Positions 43,090 to 52,249 of a stretch of 64,000 bases of DNA are shown piece by piece; within the stretch, counting starts at the first letter, position 1; every line of letters begins with the position of its first letter. The stretch covers positions 37,768-101,767 of the forward strand of contig NZ_JAATEO010000025.1 of assembly GCF_012034245.1 (NCBI RefSeq), given 5' to 3'. Under the pieces are notes generated by a model. The model worked only from the letters and a program-made list of their open reading frames with translations, made no database searches and had not been told where the DNA came from. This stretch comes from Micromonospora thermarum (GTDB taxonomy: Bacteria; Actinomycetota; Actinomycetes; Mycobacteriales; Micromonosporaceae). Made by a program: the position numbers and the translations under genes.

Positions 43090-43886
43090 GCCGGCTGCCA
43101 GAGGGCGAGGGTGAACGGCGACGGCTCCCAGCTGCGGATCGCGGTGTGGGCCTGCCGGCAGCGGTAGCGCTTTCCGTCGAACGTGACCTCGTCGCCGATC
43201 CGGTACGCGGTACCCGCCGCCCAGGCGGCGCCGGTCGGCGCACCGGTCTGGCCCGGGTTCGCCGGCGCGGTCGCCGTCGCCGTCGGCGTGGGCCGGACGG
43301 TCGGGGTCTGAGTCGGGGTGCCGGTCGGGGCGGGGGCCGGCGTCTGGGCCGGCGGGGTGCCGCCTCCGCCGCCGATGTTGAGGTCAATGCAGTTGTAGAA
43401 GGCCATCGGGGTGTCGCCGATGTTCCAGACCGCCAGCACCGTCTGCCGGCCCGGGAACCTGCTCAGGTCGACCTGGTGGGTGACGACCGCCTCGGGCTGC
43501 CGGTTGCCGTCGTCGAACACGGCGACCCGGGTGTTGCCGATGAAGTACTCCCAGGTGCTGGTGCGGTGCCGGGCCGTCAGCGTCCAGCTGAAGCTGACGG
43601 TGTTGCCCACCGCGCGGGCCGGCCAGTTGCGGCTGTTGTCGTTCAGCACGGCGAACTGGGAGAGGCCGCCGTCGCAGCGTTTGAGCCCCTTCGGTCCCTC
43701 CACACTCTGCGGTTCGAACTGGATCGGGCCGCAGTCCGGCACGGCGCGCTGGGCGCACAGCGCCTGCCGGCTCGGCGGCGAGGAGACGTACCCGTGCGCC
43801 GAGGCGGGCGACTGGAACGCCAGCGTCGAGCCGGCGGCGGCCGCGACCGCCGCGAGGGGGTAGGCGATGATCTTGCGATTGGCCAT
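43086..43886 (-). CDS. AA10 lytic polysaccharide monooxygenase with CBM5/12
   Basis: 266 residues. After a 30-residue signal peptide the mature protein begins HGYVSSPPSRQALCAQ, so His31 is the copper-coordinating N-terminus. The second histidine is in TLTARHRTSTWEYF and the axial aromatic in PMAFYNCIDL, completing the histidine brace. A Thr/Pro/Ala linker (about 175-215) leads to a chitin/cellulose-binding module, AWAAGTAYRIGDEVTFDGKR then YRCRQAHTA. It cleaves crystalline chitin or cellulose by oxidation outside the cell. It is first of a two-gene operon with the DUF305 lipoprotein. Confidence 0.92.
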   Translation of the reverse strand: MANRKIIAYPLAAVAAAAGSTLAFQSPASAHGYVSSPPSRQALCAQRAVPDCGPIQFEPQSVEGPKGLKRCDGGLSQFAVLNDNSRNWPARAVGNTVSFSWTLTARHRTSTWEYFIGNTRVAVFDDGNRQPEAVVTHQVDLSRFPGRQTVLAVWNIGDTPMAFYNCIDLNIGGGGGTPPAQTPAPAPTGTPTQTPTVRPTPTATATAPANPGQTGAPTGAAWAAGTAYRIGDEVTFDGKRYRCRQAHTAIRSWEPSPFTLALWQPA

Positions 43887-43981
43887 CGTTCGTCAACCGT
43901 CCTGTCGGTGGGTTGCCGGACCGTCCGGCACACCTCGAGTTACGACTGAGGACGCTAGGCACGGACGCCATAACGAAGCCT

Positions 43982-44005
43982 TAAAGACTCCAGAAAGGAT
44001 CTTTA
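43982..44005. promoter_or_regulatory. Inverted repeat upstream of LPMO gene
   Basis: TAAAGA-N12-TCTTTA lies about 100 bp upstream of the LPMO start in a comparatively AT-rich stretch. It is a plausible regulator site for polysaccharide-utilisation control. It does not resemble the DasR consensus. Confidence 0.35.
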
Positions 44006-44050
44006 GAGCGCGGTACGTGATCGCCCGGGCACGGTACGGGCGGCGCCGGC

Positions 44051-45376
44051 TCAGGCGCGACCGGCGCGTCGGCGGCGCTCGCCCGGCCCGGACGGTGAGT
44101 CCGGCGCGGCGTCCGCCGCCAGGATCAGCGCCACCCGGGCGCCGCCCAGCGGCCCGCGTCCGATGTCGAGCCGGCCACCAGCGGCGGTGGCCACCCGCTG
44201 CACGATGTCCAGGCCGAGCCCCGTCGAGCCGGCTCCGCTCGCGCCGCGCCGGACGGCCGCGGCGGGGTCGGCGATGCCCGCGCCGGCGTCGTCGACGACG
44301 AGCCCGTCCGGCGAGACGGTGACCCGGAACGCGGACCCCTCCGGCGTATGCGCGAACACGTTGCCGAGCAGGGCGTCCACCGCCAGGATCAGGTCGCCGC
44401 GCGGCAGCGGCAGCGGCACCGGCCGGTCGCCGCCGACCACCGTCCAGGGGCGCTGTTGGTCCTCGGCGAGCACCGACCAGAACGCCAGCCGGTCGGCCAG
44501 CACCTCGACCAGGTCGGCGCTCTCGGCGCCGCGCTCGCCCACGCTGCGCCGGGCCCCCGTGATGATGGCCTCCAGCTCCTCGTCGAGCAGGTCGCAGGCC
44601 TGCCGCATCCGCTCCCCGATCGGCCCGGGCGGCATCGCCTCGGCGTCGAGGCGCAGCGCCGTCAGCGGCGTACGCAGTCGGTGCGACAGGTCGGCGGCGA
44701 GTTCCCGCTCGGCGTCGATCAGCCGCCGCATGTCCTGGGCGAGTCCGTTGAACGCCTGCGCGGCGTCGCGCAGCTCCGCCGGGCCGTCCGGGGTGACCCG
44801 GGCGGTCAGGTCGCCGGTGCCGAGCTGCCGCGCGGCGCCGGCGAGCCGGCGGGTGGCCCGCACGATCCGGCTGCCCAGCCGATCGGCGACGACCGTGGAG
44901 CCGCCGACCAGGACGACGGCGAGGACCGCGAGGGCCAGCCAGGAGCGCCACACCCCGCGCTCCATGTCCTCGCGGGGCACGTACACCTCGATAACCGCGG
45001 TCCGGCCGTCTCCGATCACCGTGGGCAGCAGGTACGCCAGCCCGCCGCCGGCGTCCGCGGTGACCGGGCGCCGGTACCCGGCGGCGAGCGTCACGTCGGC
45101 GGCGGTGGCGTGCACCACCCCGACCGGGGCCACGTCGGGCAGGTGCACGGCGAGCCGCCCCTCGCTGCCGGCGGCGGTGCTCACCACCGCACGCGTCAGC
45201 AGCTGCGGGTCCGCGTCGACGGCGAGCGCCGCCACCATCGCCGCCGCCTGCTGGCGGGCGTCGCCGATGGCCCGGTCGTGCGCGAGCTGGCGGGTCACCA
45301 CCGCGAGCGGCACGAGGAAGGCCAGTGCCACCATCGACGTGATGGCCAGCGCCAACCGGTTGAGCGCCCACCTCAT
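44051..45376 (-). CDS. Sensor histidine kinase
   Basis: 441 residues. A first membrane helix (residues 8-28) is followed by a 110-residue outside sensor, a second helix near 145-165, a HAMP segment (RATRRLAGAARQLGTGDLTA) and the HisKA helix DLSHRLRTPLTALRLD with the phosphoacceptor His. In the catalytic domain the N-box is short (DALLGNVFAHTPEG) and the G2 box is STGLGLDIV. It follows the response regulator by 31 bp, so the two form one signalling system. The signal is unknown; the sensor domain matches no family I can name. Confidence 0.88.
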   Translation of the reverse strand: MRWALNRLALAITSMVALAFLVPLAVVTRQLAHDRAIGDARQQAAAMVAALAVDADPQLLTRAVVSTAAGSEGRLAVHLPDVAPVGVVHATAADVTLAAGYRRPVTADAGGGLAYLLPTVIGDGRTAVIEVYVPREDMERGVWRSWLALAVLAVVLVGGSTVVADRLGSRIVRATRRLAGAARQLGTGDLTARVTPDGPAELRDAAQAFNGLAQDMRRLIDAERELAADLSHRLRTPLTALRLDAEAMPPGPIGERMRQACDLLDEELEAIITGARRSVGERGAESADLVEVLADRLAFWSVLAEDQQRPWTVVGGDRPVPLPLPRGDLILAVDALLGNVFAHTPEGSAFRVTVSPDGLVVDDAGAGIADPAAAVRRGASGAGSTGLGLDIVQRVATAAGGRLDIGRGPLGGARVALILAADAAPDSPSGPGERRRRAGRA

Positions 45377-45407
45377 CGCGACCTCCGCCTCGTCCCGGAG
45401 CCGACCG

Positions 45408-46109
<702 letters not shown>

Positions 46110-46135
46110 AGGCGCAGGTCGAAGGGAGGATGATC

Positions 46136-46687
46136 ATGCGAACGCTCCGCAACTGGATGCCTACGCTGGGGTGGTTGGTGGCCACCGCCACCAGCATCGG
46201 GTTGGCCTCGGTCGCCCTGCTCCCCGTGCTGCGCACCGCCCCGGCCGGCGAGGAGACGCTCGCCTCGGTCCACGATCTGCGACGCGGTGCGGGCGACGAC
46301 CGGGCACTGACCGTCACGCCCCCGGCGCGGCCGACCCCGTCGCCGTCGTCGGCCGCTCCGTCCGCCGCCGCGACGTCGAGCCCCAGCGCCGGCGCGCCGC
46401 GGACGACGACCACCCGGGACGGTTGGACGGTCACCACGGACGCCGCGGGCGACGCGACATACCTGCGCTCGTTCCGGGTGGAGGGCGGCCAGACCGTGGT
46501 CCGCGCCAGCGGCGGGCGGGTGCAACTCGTCACCGCCACCCCCGGCCCCGGATACTCGGCGAAGACCGTGCAGAACACCCCGGACAACCTCGCGGTCTTC
46601 TTCCTGGAGACGAACCACCACTTCGTCATCCACGTGGTGTGGCGCGACGACGCGCCGTTCGCCCAGGTCAGCGAGATCGGCGGCTGA
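46136..46687 (+). CDS. Membrane-anchored/secreted hypothetical protein
   Basis: 183 residues. One N-terminal hydrophobic helix (LGWLVATATSIGLASVALLPVL) is followed by a Ser/Pro/Ala linker at about residues 60-90 and a compact beta-rich domain (WTVTTDAAGDATYLRSFRVE, VVRASGGRVQLVTATPGPGY, HFVIHVVWRDDAPFAQVSEI). ATG 46136 has GGGAGG six bases upstream. It is divergent from the response regulator across 26 bp, an arrangement common for genes controlled by the adjacent two-component system. I do not recognise the family. Confidence 0.7.
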   Translation: MRTLRNWMPTLGWLVATATSIGLASVALLPVLRTAPAGEETLASVHDLRRGAGDDRALTVTPPARPTPSPSSAAPSAAATSSPSAGAPRTTTTRDGWTVTTDAAGDATYLRSFRVEGGQTVVRASGGRVQLVTATPGPGYSAKTVQNTPDNLAVFFLETNHHFVIHVVWRDDAPFAQVSEIGG

Positions 46688-46716
46688 CACCGCCTCGATC
46701 GACCGGATCAGCAACG

Positions 46717-46751
46717 GCTCCGGCGCGGCGGAATCCCCGCCGGGCCGGAGC
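46717..46751 (+). terminator. Hairpin terminator
   Basis: GCTCCGGC pairs with GCCGGAGC, with an additional inner GCGGCGG/CCGCCG stem, 30 bp after the stop of the secreted hypothetical protein. No T-run. Confidence 0.6.
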
Positions 46752-46855
46752 GTGCTGCGCCGGCGGGCGACGCCGGCGGGCCTTCACTCGGCCGCGTACC
46801 GAGGGGACCTTCGACTCTGCGTACCACCGTGGACGCCGAGAGCCATGACTGCTGG

Positions 46856-47143
46856 CTACCCTCGGCGCCGCACGGTCTCCAGCACGTCGTCACCGAGGCG
46901 GGTGAGCGCATGGGACACCGCCTCGCCGAGCAACCGCGCGACCTCACGCACGTCGGCGCGGACCGCCTCGTCCTCGACCGCGCGGCCGGTCGCGGCGAAC
47001 GCCTCCTCGAGCTGATGCCGCAGGGTCGACAGCGCGTCGGACAACTCGTCGTCCTTCGCCTGTTCCGCATGCAGCTTGAGCTTCAAGCCCAATGCGTTGA
47101 GCCGGTTTGCGAGCTCTGCCCAATTGCCTCGGTGATCACTCAT
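46856..47143 (-). CDS. Small helical/coiled-coil hypothetical protein
   Basis: 95 residues (MSDHRGNWAELANRLNALGL, then LHAEQAKDDELSDALSTLRHQLEE and DVREVARLLGEAVSHALTRLG). Heptad-like hydrophobic spacing through residues 8-55 suggests a helical hairpin or coiled coil. The start has GGAGG with ideal spacing. There is no signal or membrane segment. It is monocistronic; I do not recognise the family. Confidence 0.7.
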   Translation of the reverse strand: MSDHRGNWAELANRLNALGLKLKLHAEQAKDDELSDALSTLRHQLEEAFAATGRAVEDEAVRADVREVARLLGEAVSHALTRLGDDVLETVRRRG

Positions 47144-47355
47144 GACATCCTCCGATCGCTCGACCGTCCAGTTCACGGTAGGTCCGGCACAGCAGAGGCG
47201 CCCGGGTAGAAAGACCTGGGTATGGTCCCGATCCGGAATGGAGCGGCCATCCGGTCACACCACAGCCGGCCTCCTCGCTGCGCCGGGTCTCCCTGCCGGC
47301 ACAGCGAGCATCTAACGCCGGGCCGGAGCCGGAACCTCCCGACCCGCGGTAGTGA

Positions 47356-47475
47356 TCAGGGCTTGAGGACCAGCCGGATCGGGCTGCCTTCCTTCCTCAC
47401 CAGTCGTTCTACACCCTGGGGCGCCTCGGACAACGGGAGCACATCGCTGATCGATCCGGAGAGATCGAGGCGGTG
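47356..47475 (-). pseudogene. C-terminal fragment of an alcohol dehydrogenase
   Basis: The frame ends RLDLSGSISDVLPLSEAP, then QGVERLVRKEGSPIRLVLKP and stop. This is the usual C-terminus of zinc-type (medium-chain) dehydrogenases. Nothing of the nucleotide or zinc domains precedes it: the same frame instead continues upstream into a cytochrome P450 fragment, so two unrelated remnants are joined in one open frame. Confidence 0.55.
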
Positions 47476-47484
47476 GTGGCCCGC

Positions 47485-47750
47485 CACCGCCGCCGACTGT
47501 GGCTCCCGCACCGCATTCGCCTTGGTGTCGAATCGCTCGTACGGCTGGCGGGGGCGCACCCGCACCATGAAGTCGTCCGGCTTGCGGGTGAGCGTCTCCT
47601 TGACCTTGATCTGGTAGTCGTTCGGATCGGTGATCGCGAAGTTCCGCAGGACCAGGGCGAGGGCGAGCCGGGCCTCGGTGAGGGCGAACTGGCGGCCGAT
47701 GCAGGCCCGCTCGCCGTTGCCGAACGGCTTGTAGGCGTGCGGGTGGTGCC
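47485..47750 (-). pseudogene. Heme-domain fragment of a CYP102-like cytochrome P450
   Basis: HAYKPFGNGERACIGRQFAL holds the heme-thiolate Cys of the P450 loop. LALALVLRNFAITDPNDYQI then KVKETLTRKPDDFMVRV follows exactly the self-sufficient P450-BM3 (CYP102) pattern just before the reductase linker. Only about 80 residues remain: the rest of the heme domain, the flavodoxin and the reductase are absent. The fragment abuts, head to head, the 5' end of the extradiol dioxygenase gene. Confidence 0.7.
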
Positions 47751-47790
47751 GGGTGAGCACCCCGGGCGAGCGCGTAACCCGCTCATCAAG

Positions 47791-48828
47791 GTGCACGACC
47801 TGGCCTGGCTGGAGTTCCAGAAGCCCGACCTTGAGCGGGCCGAGTTGTTCGCCCAGGCCTTCGGCTTCACGACATCGATGCGTACCGCCGACGAACTGCA
47901 CCTGCGGGGCACCGGCCCCGGTTCGCCCTGCGTACTCGTCCACCGGGGCCCCCGGTCGCGGTTCATCGGCCCCGCCTTCCGGGCCGCCGAAGCGGAGGAC
48001 GTGCTGCGACTTGCGGATGCAACCGGACGGACCGTCACCCCGCTGTCGGAGAGCCTGGGCGGGGTGACGGTGGATCTCGTCGACCCGAGCGGGGCGCGGG
48101 TACGCGTGGTCGCGGACACGCACGAGCTCACGGCACTGCCCACGCAGCAGCCGCTGGCGTTCAACGTCGGGCACGACGTGATGCGGGTGAACGCCACCCA
48201 GCGGCCGCCACGGGAGCCGGCCAGGGTGCAGCGGCTCGGTCACGTCGTGCTGCAGACCACCCACTACCTGGAGACGCTCAACTGGTACCTGGAGCACCTG
48301 GGCCTGATCGTCAGCGACTTCCTCTACTTCCAAGGGCAGCGCGAGCGCGGCCCCGCCATGAGCTTCATCCGCTGCGACCGCGGCAGCACGCCCACCGACC
48401 ATCACACGCTCGCGATGGCCGTCGGCCCGGCCAACCGGTACGTGCACTCGGCCTACCAGGTCTCCGACCTCGACTCGCTGGCCGCCGGCGGCGAGTACCT
48501 GCTCGACCGGGGCTACCAGCGATCCTGGGGGATCGGCCGGCACATTCAGGGCAGCCAGATCTTCGACTACTGGCGCGACCCGGACGGCTTCCTGGTCGAG
48601 CACTTCAGCGACGGCGACCTGTTCGACTGCACGCTCGAGCCGGCCTGGGCGCCGATGAGCGCCTCCGGGCTGGCCCAGTGGGGTCCGCCCGCTACCAAGG
48701 ACTTCCTCGGCATGGGATCCGGCCGGGAAGCACTTCGCGAGCTGCGCGCGGTCGTCGGCGCGCTGCGCGAGGACAACGAATTCGACCTCCACCGCCTGCG
48801 CGGCCTGATGAAAGCGTTTGCCTCATGA
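47791..48828 (+). CDS. Extradiol ring-cleavage dioxygenase (VOC, type I)
   Basis: About 345 residues from GTG 47791; the frame is open further upstream but that part is antisense to the P450 fragment. Two paired VOC modules are seen (VHDLAWLEFQKPDLERAELF; RLGHVVLQTTHYLETLNWYL). The three iron ligands are His in LGHVVLQ, His in TDHHTLAMAV and Glu in GFLVEHFSDGD, so the active site is intact. It cleaves a catechol next to a hydroxyl. The N-terminus lacks a clear ribosome site and may be truncated by the rearrangement. It is first of an operon with a FAH-type hydrolase (ATGA overlap). Confidence 0.75.
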   Translation: MHDLAWLEFQKPDLERAELFAQAFGFTTSMRTADELHLRGTGPGSPCVLVHRGPRSRFIGPAFRAAEAEDVLRLADATGRTVTPLSESLGGVTVDLVDPSGARVRVVADTHELTALPTQQPLAFNVGHDVMRVNATQRPPREPARVQRLGHVVLQTTHYLETLNWYLEHLGLIVSDFLYFQGQRERGPAMSFIRCDRGSTPTDHHTLAMAVGPANRYVHSAYQVSDLDSLAAGGEYLLDRGYQRSWGIGRHIQGSQIFDYWRDPDGFLVEHFSDGDLFDCTLEPAWAPMSASGLAQWGPPATKDFLGMGSGREALRELRAVVGALREDNEFDLHRLRGLMKAFAS

Positions 48829-49763
48829 GCACCTCCGTCCTCCGTTCCTCTGACGCCTGGTGGGTGCTCACCCCCACCGGCGCGGCCCGAGTGCCCACCA
48901 GCGCCACCACCACCGCCGAACTGCTGGCCGACCGGCCGGCGATCGTCGCGGCTGCGACGAGCAGCGACACGGTCCCGGTCGGCGACCTTGCGCTGGTCTC
49001 TCCGGTGACGGCGCCTTGCCGCGTCGTCGCGCAGATGACGAACTTCGTCTCGCACGTCAGGGACACCAACGGCAACCCGGCCACCGTCCCCCTGACGTTC
49101 TTCCGCAAGGCCTCGGGCTCCATCAGCGGTCCGTTCGCCGACGTGGTCCGTCCCGGCCATGTGACGTTGCTGGACTACGAAGTGGAGATCGGGCTCGTCT
49201 TCGGCCGCGAGATGCCCGTCGGCACCACCGTCACCGCGGACAACCTCGTCGACTACGTCGCGGGCCTGGTGGTCACCAACGACATCTCGGCACGTGACGT
49301 CCAGCTACCCAAGACCCAGTTCTACGAGGCCAAGTCCTACCCGACGTTCACCCCGGTCGGCCCGGTGCTGGTGCTGCTCGACGCCGATGAGCTCAGGCGG
49401 TTCACCGACCTGCGGCTGAAGCTGTGGGTCAACGGCGAGCTCCGGCAGAACATGACGGCCGCCGACATGATCTATCACCCGGTCCAGGCGCTGCAGGCGC
49501 TGACCCGCTTCCAGCGGGTCGACGCCGGTGACCTGCTGCTGACCGGGACGCCCGTCGGGACGGCCCTGAGCGCACCGCCGAAGCCGGTCGAGATCATCGC
49601 CTCGCTGCTGCCGCCCGCAGTGAAGTGGAAGATGTTCTTCAAGGGCCAGGCTCGCAACCCGAAGTACCTCAAGGACGGCGACGTCGTCGAGGCCGCGATC
49701 GCCACCGACGACGGCGCGATCGATCTGGGACGGCAGCGCACCGTCGTGAGGTACGCCCAATGA
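48825..49763 (+). CDS. Fumarylacetoacetate hydrolase family protein
   Basis: 312 residues. The FAH fold motifs are VVAQMTNFVSHVRD, FFRKASGSISGP, LDYEVEIGLVFGREM with the metal-binding E-x-E pair, GLVVTNDISARDVQLP and a late LLLTGTPVGTA. Such enzymes hydrolyse or decarboxylate the keto-acid formed by ring cleavage, which fits the upstream dioxygenase. The ATG overlaps the dioxygenase stop and its own stop overlaps the next start. It is intact and of normal length with the N-terminal extension common in actinobacteria. Confidence 0.88.
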   Translation: MSTSVLRSSDAWWVLTPTGAARVPTSATTTAELLADRPAIVAAATSSDTVPVGDLALVSPVTAPCRVVAQMTNFVSHVRDTNGNPATVPLTFFRKASGSISGPFADVVRPGHVTLLDYEVEIGLVFGREMPVGTTVTADNLVDYVAGLVVTNDISARDVQLPKTQFYEAKSYPTFTPVGPVLVLLDADELRRFTDLRLKLWVNGELRQNMTAADMIYHPVQALQALTRFQRVDAGDLLLTGTPVGTALSAPPKPVEIIASLLPPAVKWKMFFKGQARNPKYLKDGDVVEAAIATDDGAIDLGRQRTVVRYAQ

Positions 49764-50366
49764 CCGGACCGCTGCTGTGGCCGGACTACGCCACGCCGGA
49801 AGACCTGGCCGCGATCGAGGCCGTGCCGCTCGAGGCGCGGGGCCTGCCCGAATCGACGTACGCGCTGCTGTCACGGGCGGCGACGAGCTGGCCGGACCAT
49901 ACGGCCATCAGCGTCCTGCCCCGCGATCATCGAGGACACCCTGCTTGCCCACCCGCAGGTCGCGGCGGCCAGCGCGGTCGGGCGCCCGGACGTGCACGCC
50001 GGCGAGGTGCCGGTCGCCTACGTCACCCTCGCGCCCGGCGCCACCGCCACGGGGGACGACCTGCGGGACTGGGCAAGCGAACGGGTGCCCGACCGCACCG
50101 CCGCGCCCAAGACCGTGACGGTCCTCGACGAACTGCCGGTCACCGCCGTCGGCAAGCTCTACAAGCTCGCCCTGCGCCGGGACGCCGCCCGCGCGGAACT
50201 CCGTGCCGCGCTCGACCGGATCGCCGGAGTGCAGGACATCGAGGCCGCGATCGAGGGTAGCTCCATCGTGGCCACTGTGAAAGTTCATCCCTCTGCCCAG
50301 GAGGAGGCCGTCAAGGAGATCCTGGGCCGATATGCCATTGAATGGCGATTGGTGGTTGTGTCATGA
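49760..50366 (+). pseudogene. Acyl-CoA synthetase with large internal deletion
   Basis: The start (MTGPLLWPDYATPEDLAAIE, then STYALLSRAATSWPDHTAIS) is the N-terminus of an AMP-dependent acyl-CoA synthetase. At about 49916 the text jumps in another frame to AIIEDTLLAHPQVAAASAVG then RPDVHAGEVPVAYVTL and LPVTAVGKLYKLALRR, the C-terminal domain including the catalytic Lys region. About 400 or more residues, including the P-loop, are gone. Start and stop still overlap both neighbours by ATGA, so the deletion happened inside an otherwise intact operon. The end continues to 50366 in the second frame. Confidence 0.75.
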
Positions 50367-50719
50367 CGCTCGCTGCGGCCATCCTCGCGGTGCTGCTCGC
50401 GCTGATCTTCTCCGCCCTGGGCACGGCCAAGATCCTGGCCCTGCAACCCATGCGGGCGCTCGCCGCGGAGGCCGGTTTCTCCGTCGCCGCCTACCGCCGC
50501 ATCGGCCTGCTCGAGGTCGCCGCCGTGATCGGGCTGCTCATCGGCCTGCTCCAGCCGTTGATCGGCGTCCTCGCCGGTGCCGGGCTGCTCCTCCTGCTCG
50601 GCGGAGCCCTCGTCGTACACCTGCGCAAGGGCGACGGCCCGCAGAAGTACGCCCCGGCCGTCGTCTGCGGAATCCTGGTCGCGACCTACCTCGTTCTTCA
50701 GGTGCTGGCGACGCGATGA
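50363..50719 (+). CDS. DoxX-family membrane protein
   Basis: 118 residues with four hydrophobic helices (LAAAILAVLLALIFSALG; YRRIGLLEVAAVIGLLIGLL; LAGAGLLLLLGGALVVHL; AVVCGILVATYLVLQVLA). The DoxX-type loop KILALQPMRALAAEAGFSV and the polar GDGPQKYAPAVV segment are present. Members sit with oxidoreductases and may assist membrane redox chemistry. The ATG overlaps the remnant upstream and its stop overlaps the hydroxylase, so it belongs to the aromatic operon. Confidence 0.8.
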   Translation: MTLAAAILAVLLALIFSALGTAKILALQPMRALAAEAGFSVAAYRRIGLLEVAAVIGLLIGLLQPLIGVLAGAGLLLLLGGALVVHLRKGDGPQKYAPAVVCGILVATYLVLQVLATR

Positions 50720-52227
50720 CAGCGGTTCCGGTCGTGATCATCGGCGCCGGCCCCACCGGGCTGACCGCCGCGACGCTGCTCGCCCAGTACGGCGTCGAGT
50801 GCCTGATCCTCGAGCGGTGGGAGTCCGTCTATCCCCTGCCCCGGGCCGTCGCCCTCGACGACGAGGTCCACCGCATTCTGGCCCGCCTCGGGCTCCGGGA
50901 CGAGTTCGCCGCCATCTCCCGGCCGCACCGGGGTCTACGGCTCGTCGACCGGACGATGCGGGTGCTGGCCGAGTTCTCGCGTGACGTCGGGCCGGGCCGG
51001 CACGGCTACCCCCAGGGGAGCATGTTCGACCAGCCGGAGCTGGAGGCGATCCTCCGCCGGAATCTCACGAAGCACGGCAGCGTCACCCTGCGCGGCGGCA
51101 CCGAGGTCACGGCGCTGGCCCAGGACGCCGACGGCGTACGGCTCGACGTCACCGACACGGCCACCGGCGCGCACGACGTCATCCGCGCGGCGTACGTGCT
51201 GGGCTGTGACGGCGCCAACAGCCTGACCCGGACCTCGATCGGCGCCCGCATGCAGGACCTGGGGTTCGCCCAACGTTGGCTCGTCGTCGACGTGGTCACC
51301 GAAACCGACCTCGACCAGTGGGAAGGGGTGCACCAGCTCTGCGACCCGGTCCGCGCCGGCACCTACATGCGCGTCGGGGCGACCCGCTACCGCTGGGAAT
51401 TCCGGCTGGCGCCCGACGAGAGCGCCGACGACTACCGCGACATCACCCGGCTGCATCCGGTGATCTCGCCGTGGACCGGGACGATCCCCGCCACGGAACT
51501 GGAGATCGTCCGCGCCGCCGAGTACACCTTCCGCGCCCAGGTCGCCGACCGGTGGCGCGACCGGCGCGTGTTCCTGCTCGGCGACGCCGCCCACCTCACC
51601 CCACCGTTCATCGGCCAGGGCATGGGCGCCGGGCTGCGCGACGCGATGAACATCGCGTGGAAACTCGCCGGAGTGCTGCACGGGGCCCTGCCCGAAAACG
51701 TCCTGGACACCTACCAGATCGAACGCCGGCACCACGCCCGCTCCATGATCAGGCTGGCGAAGGTGATCGGCACCGCGATGACAGCCGGCGGCCGCGTCGG
51801 CGACCTCGTCCGCCGCGCGGTGGCACCACGGCTGCACCTCGTACCCCGTCTCAGGGACCTGGCCGCGGACAGCGAGACACCCGCGCTGCACCGGTCGGCC
51901 CTGGTGGTGCGGCCGCGCCTTCGCCGCGGCCTCGCGGGCCGCCTCTGCCCGAACGCCATCCTCGACGACGAGCGCCGGTTCGACGACGTGGCCGCTGGCC
52001 GGTTCGCGATCGTCACGTCCACCACGCCGCCCGCCCGCCAACGGGCCGAGGTGGAAGGGCAGGGAGCGGTGCTCATTACCGTCCGCCCGGGAGACGAACT
52101 ACACCGGTGGCTGACCAGAGGCCGCGTGAACGTGGCGCTCGTCCGGCCCGATGGCACCGTCCTCGACGCTGGCCCCCGGCTTTCGATGCTCTGCACCCAC
52201 CTGCCTGTCGTCACCAGGATGTCCTGA
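50716..52227 (+). CDS. FAD-dependent aromatic hydroxylase (MhpA-like)
   Basis: 503 residues. FAD motif PVVIIGAGPTGLTAATLLAQ, RAVALDDEVHRIL, the DG motif VLGCDGANSLTR and second FAD motif VFLLGDAAHLTPPFIGQGMG define a class A flavoprotein monooxygenase, closest in style to 3-(3-hydroxyphenyl)propionate hydroxylase. The C-terminal 150 residues are the thioredoxin-like tail. It would add the second hydroxyl that makes the substrate of the extradiol dioxygenase. It is last gene of the operon, coupled by ATGA to DoxX. Confidence 0.87.
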   Translation: MTAVPVVIIGAGPTGLTAATLLAQYGVECLILERWESVYPLPRAVALDDEVHRILARLGLRDEFAAISRPHRGLRLVDRTMRVLAEFSRDVGPGRHGYPQGSMFDQPELEAILRRNLTKHGSVTLRGGTEVTALAQDADGVRLDVTDTATGAHDVIRAAYVLGCDGANSLTRTSIGARMQDLGFAQRWLVVDVVTETDLDQWEGVHQLCDPVRAGTYMRVGATRYRWEFRLAPDESADDYRDITRLHPVISPWTGTIPATELEIVRAAEYTFRAQVADRWRDRRVFLLGDAAHLTPPFIGQGMGAGLRDAMNIAWKLAGVLHGALPENVLDTYQIERRHHARSMIRLAKVIGTAMTAGGRVGDLVRRAVAPRLHLVPRLRDLAADSETPALHRSALVVRPRLRRGLAGRLCPNAILDDERRFDDVAAGRFAIVTSTTPPARQRAEVEGQGAVLITVRPGDELHRWLTRGRVNVALVRPDGTVLDAGPRLSMLCTHLPVVTRMS

Positions 52228-52249
52228 ACGTCGCGTACGCGGATCCGCG

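Noticed and set aside
43160..43185. AGCGCTTT-like match inside the LPMO gene as a third LacI operator
   Set aside because: It is only a partial match, inside coding sequence near the 3' end, and not at a promoter.
47791..48792. Minus-strand continuation of the P450/ADH frame
   Set aside because: It is the antisense of the extradiol dioxygenase and has no P450 motifs beyond about 47750.
48808..48822. GAAAGCGTTT as a LacI half-site
   Set aside because: It lies within the last codons of the dioxygenase gene, lacks the palindrome and has no nearby promoter.
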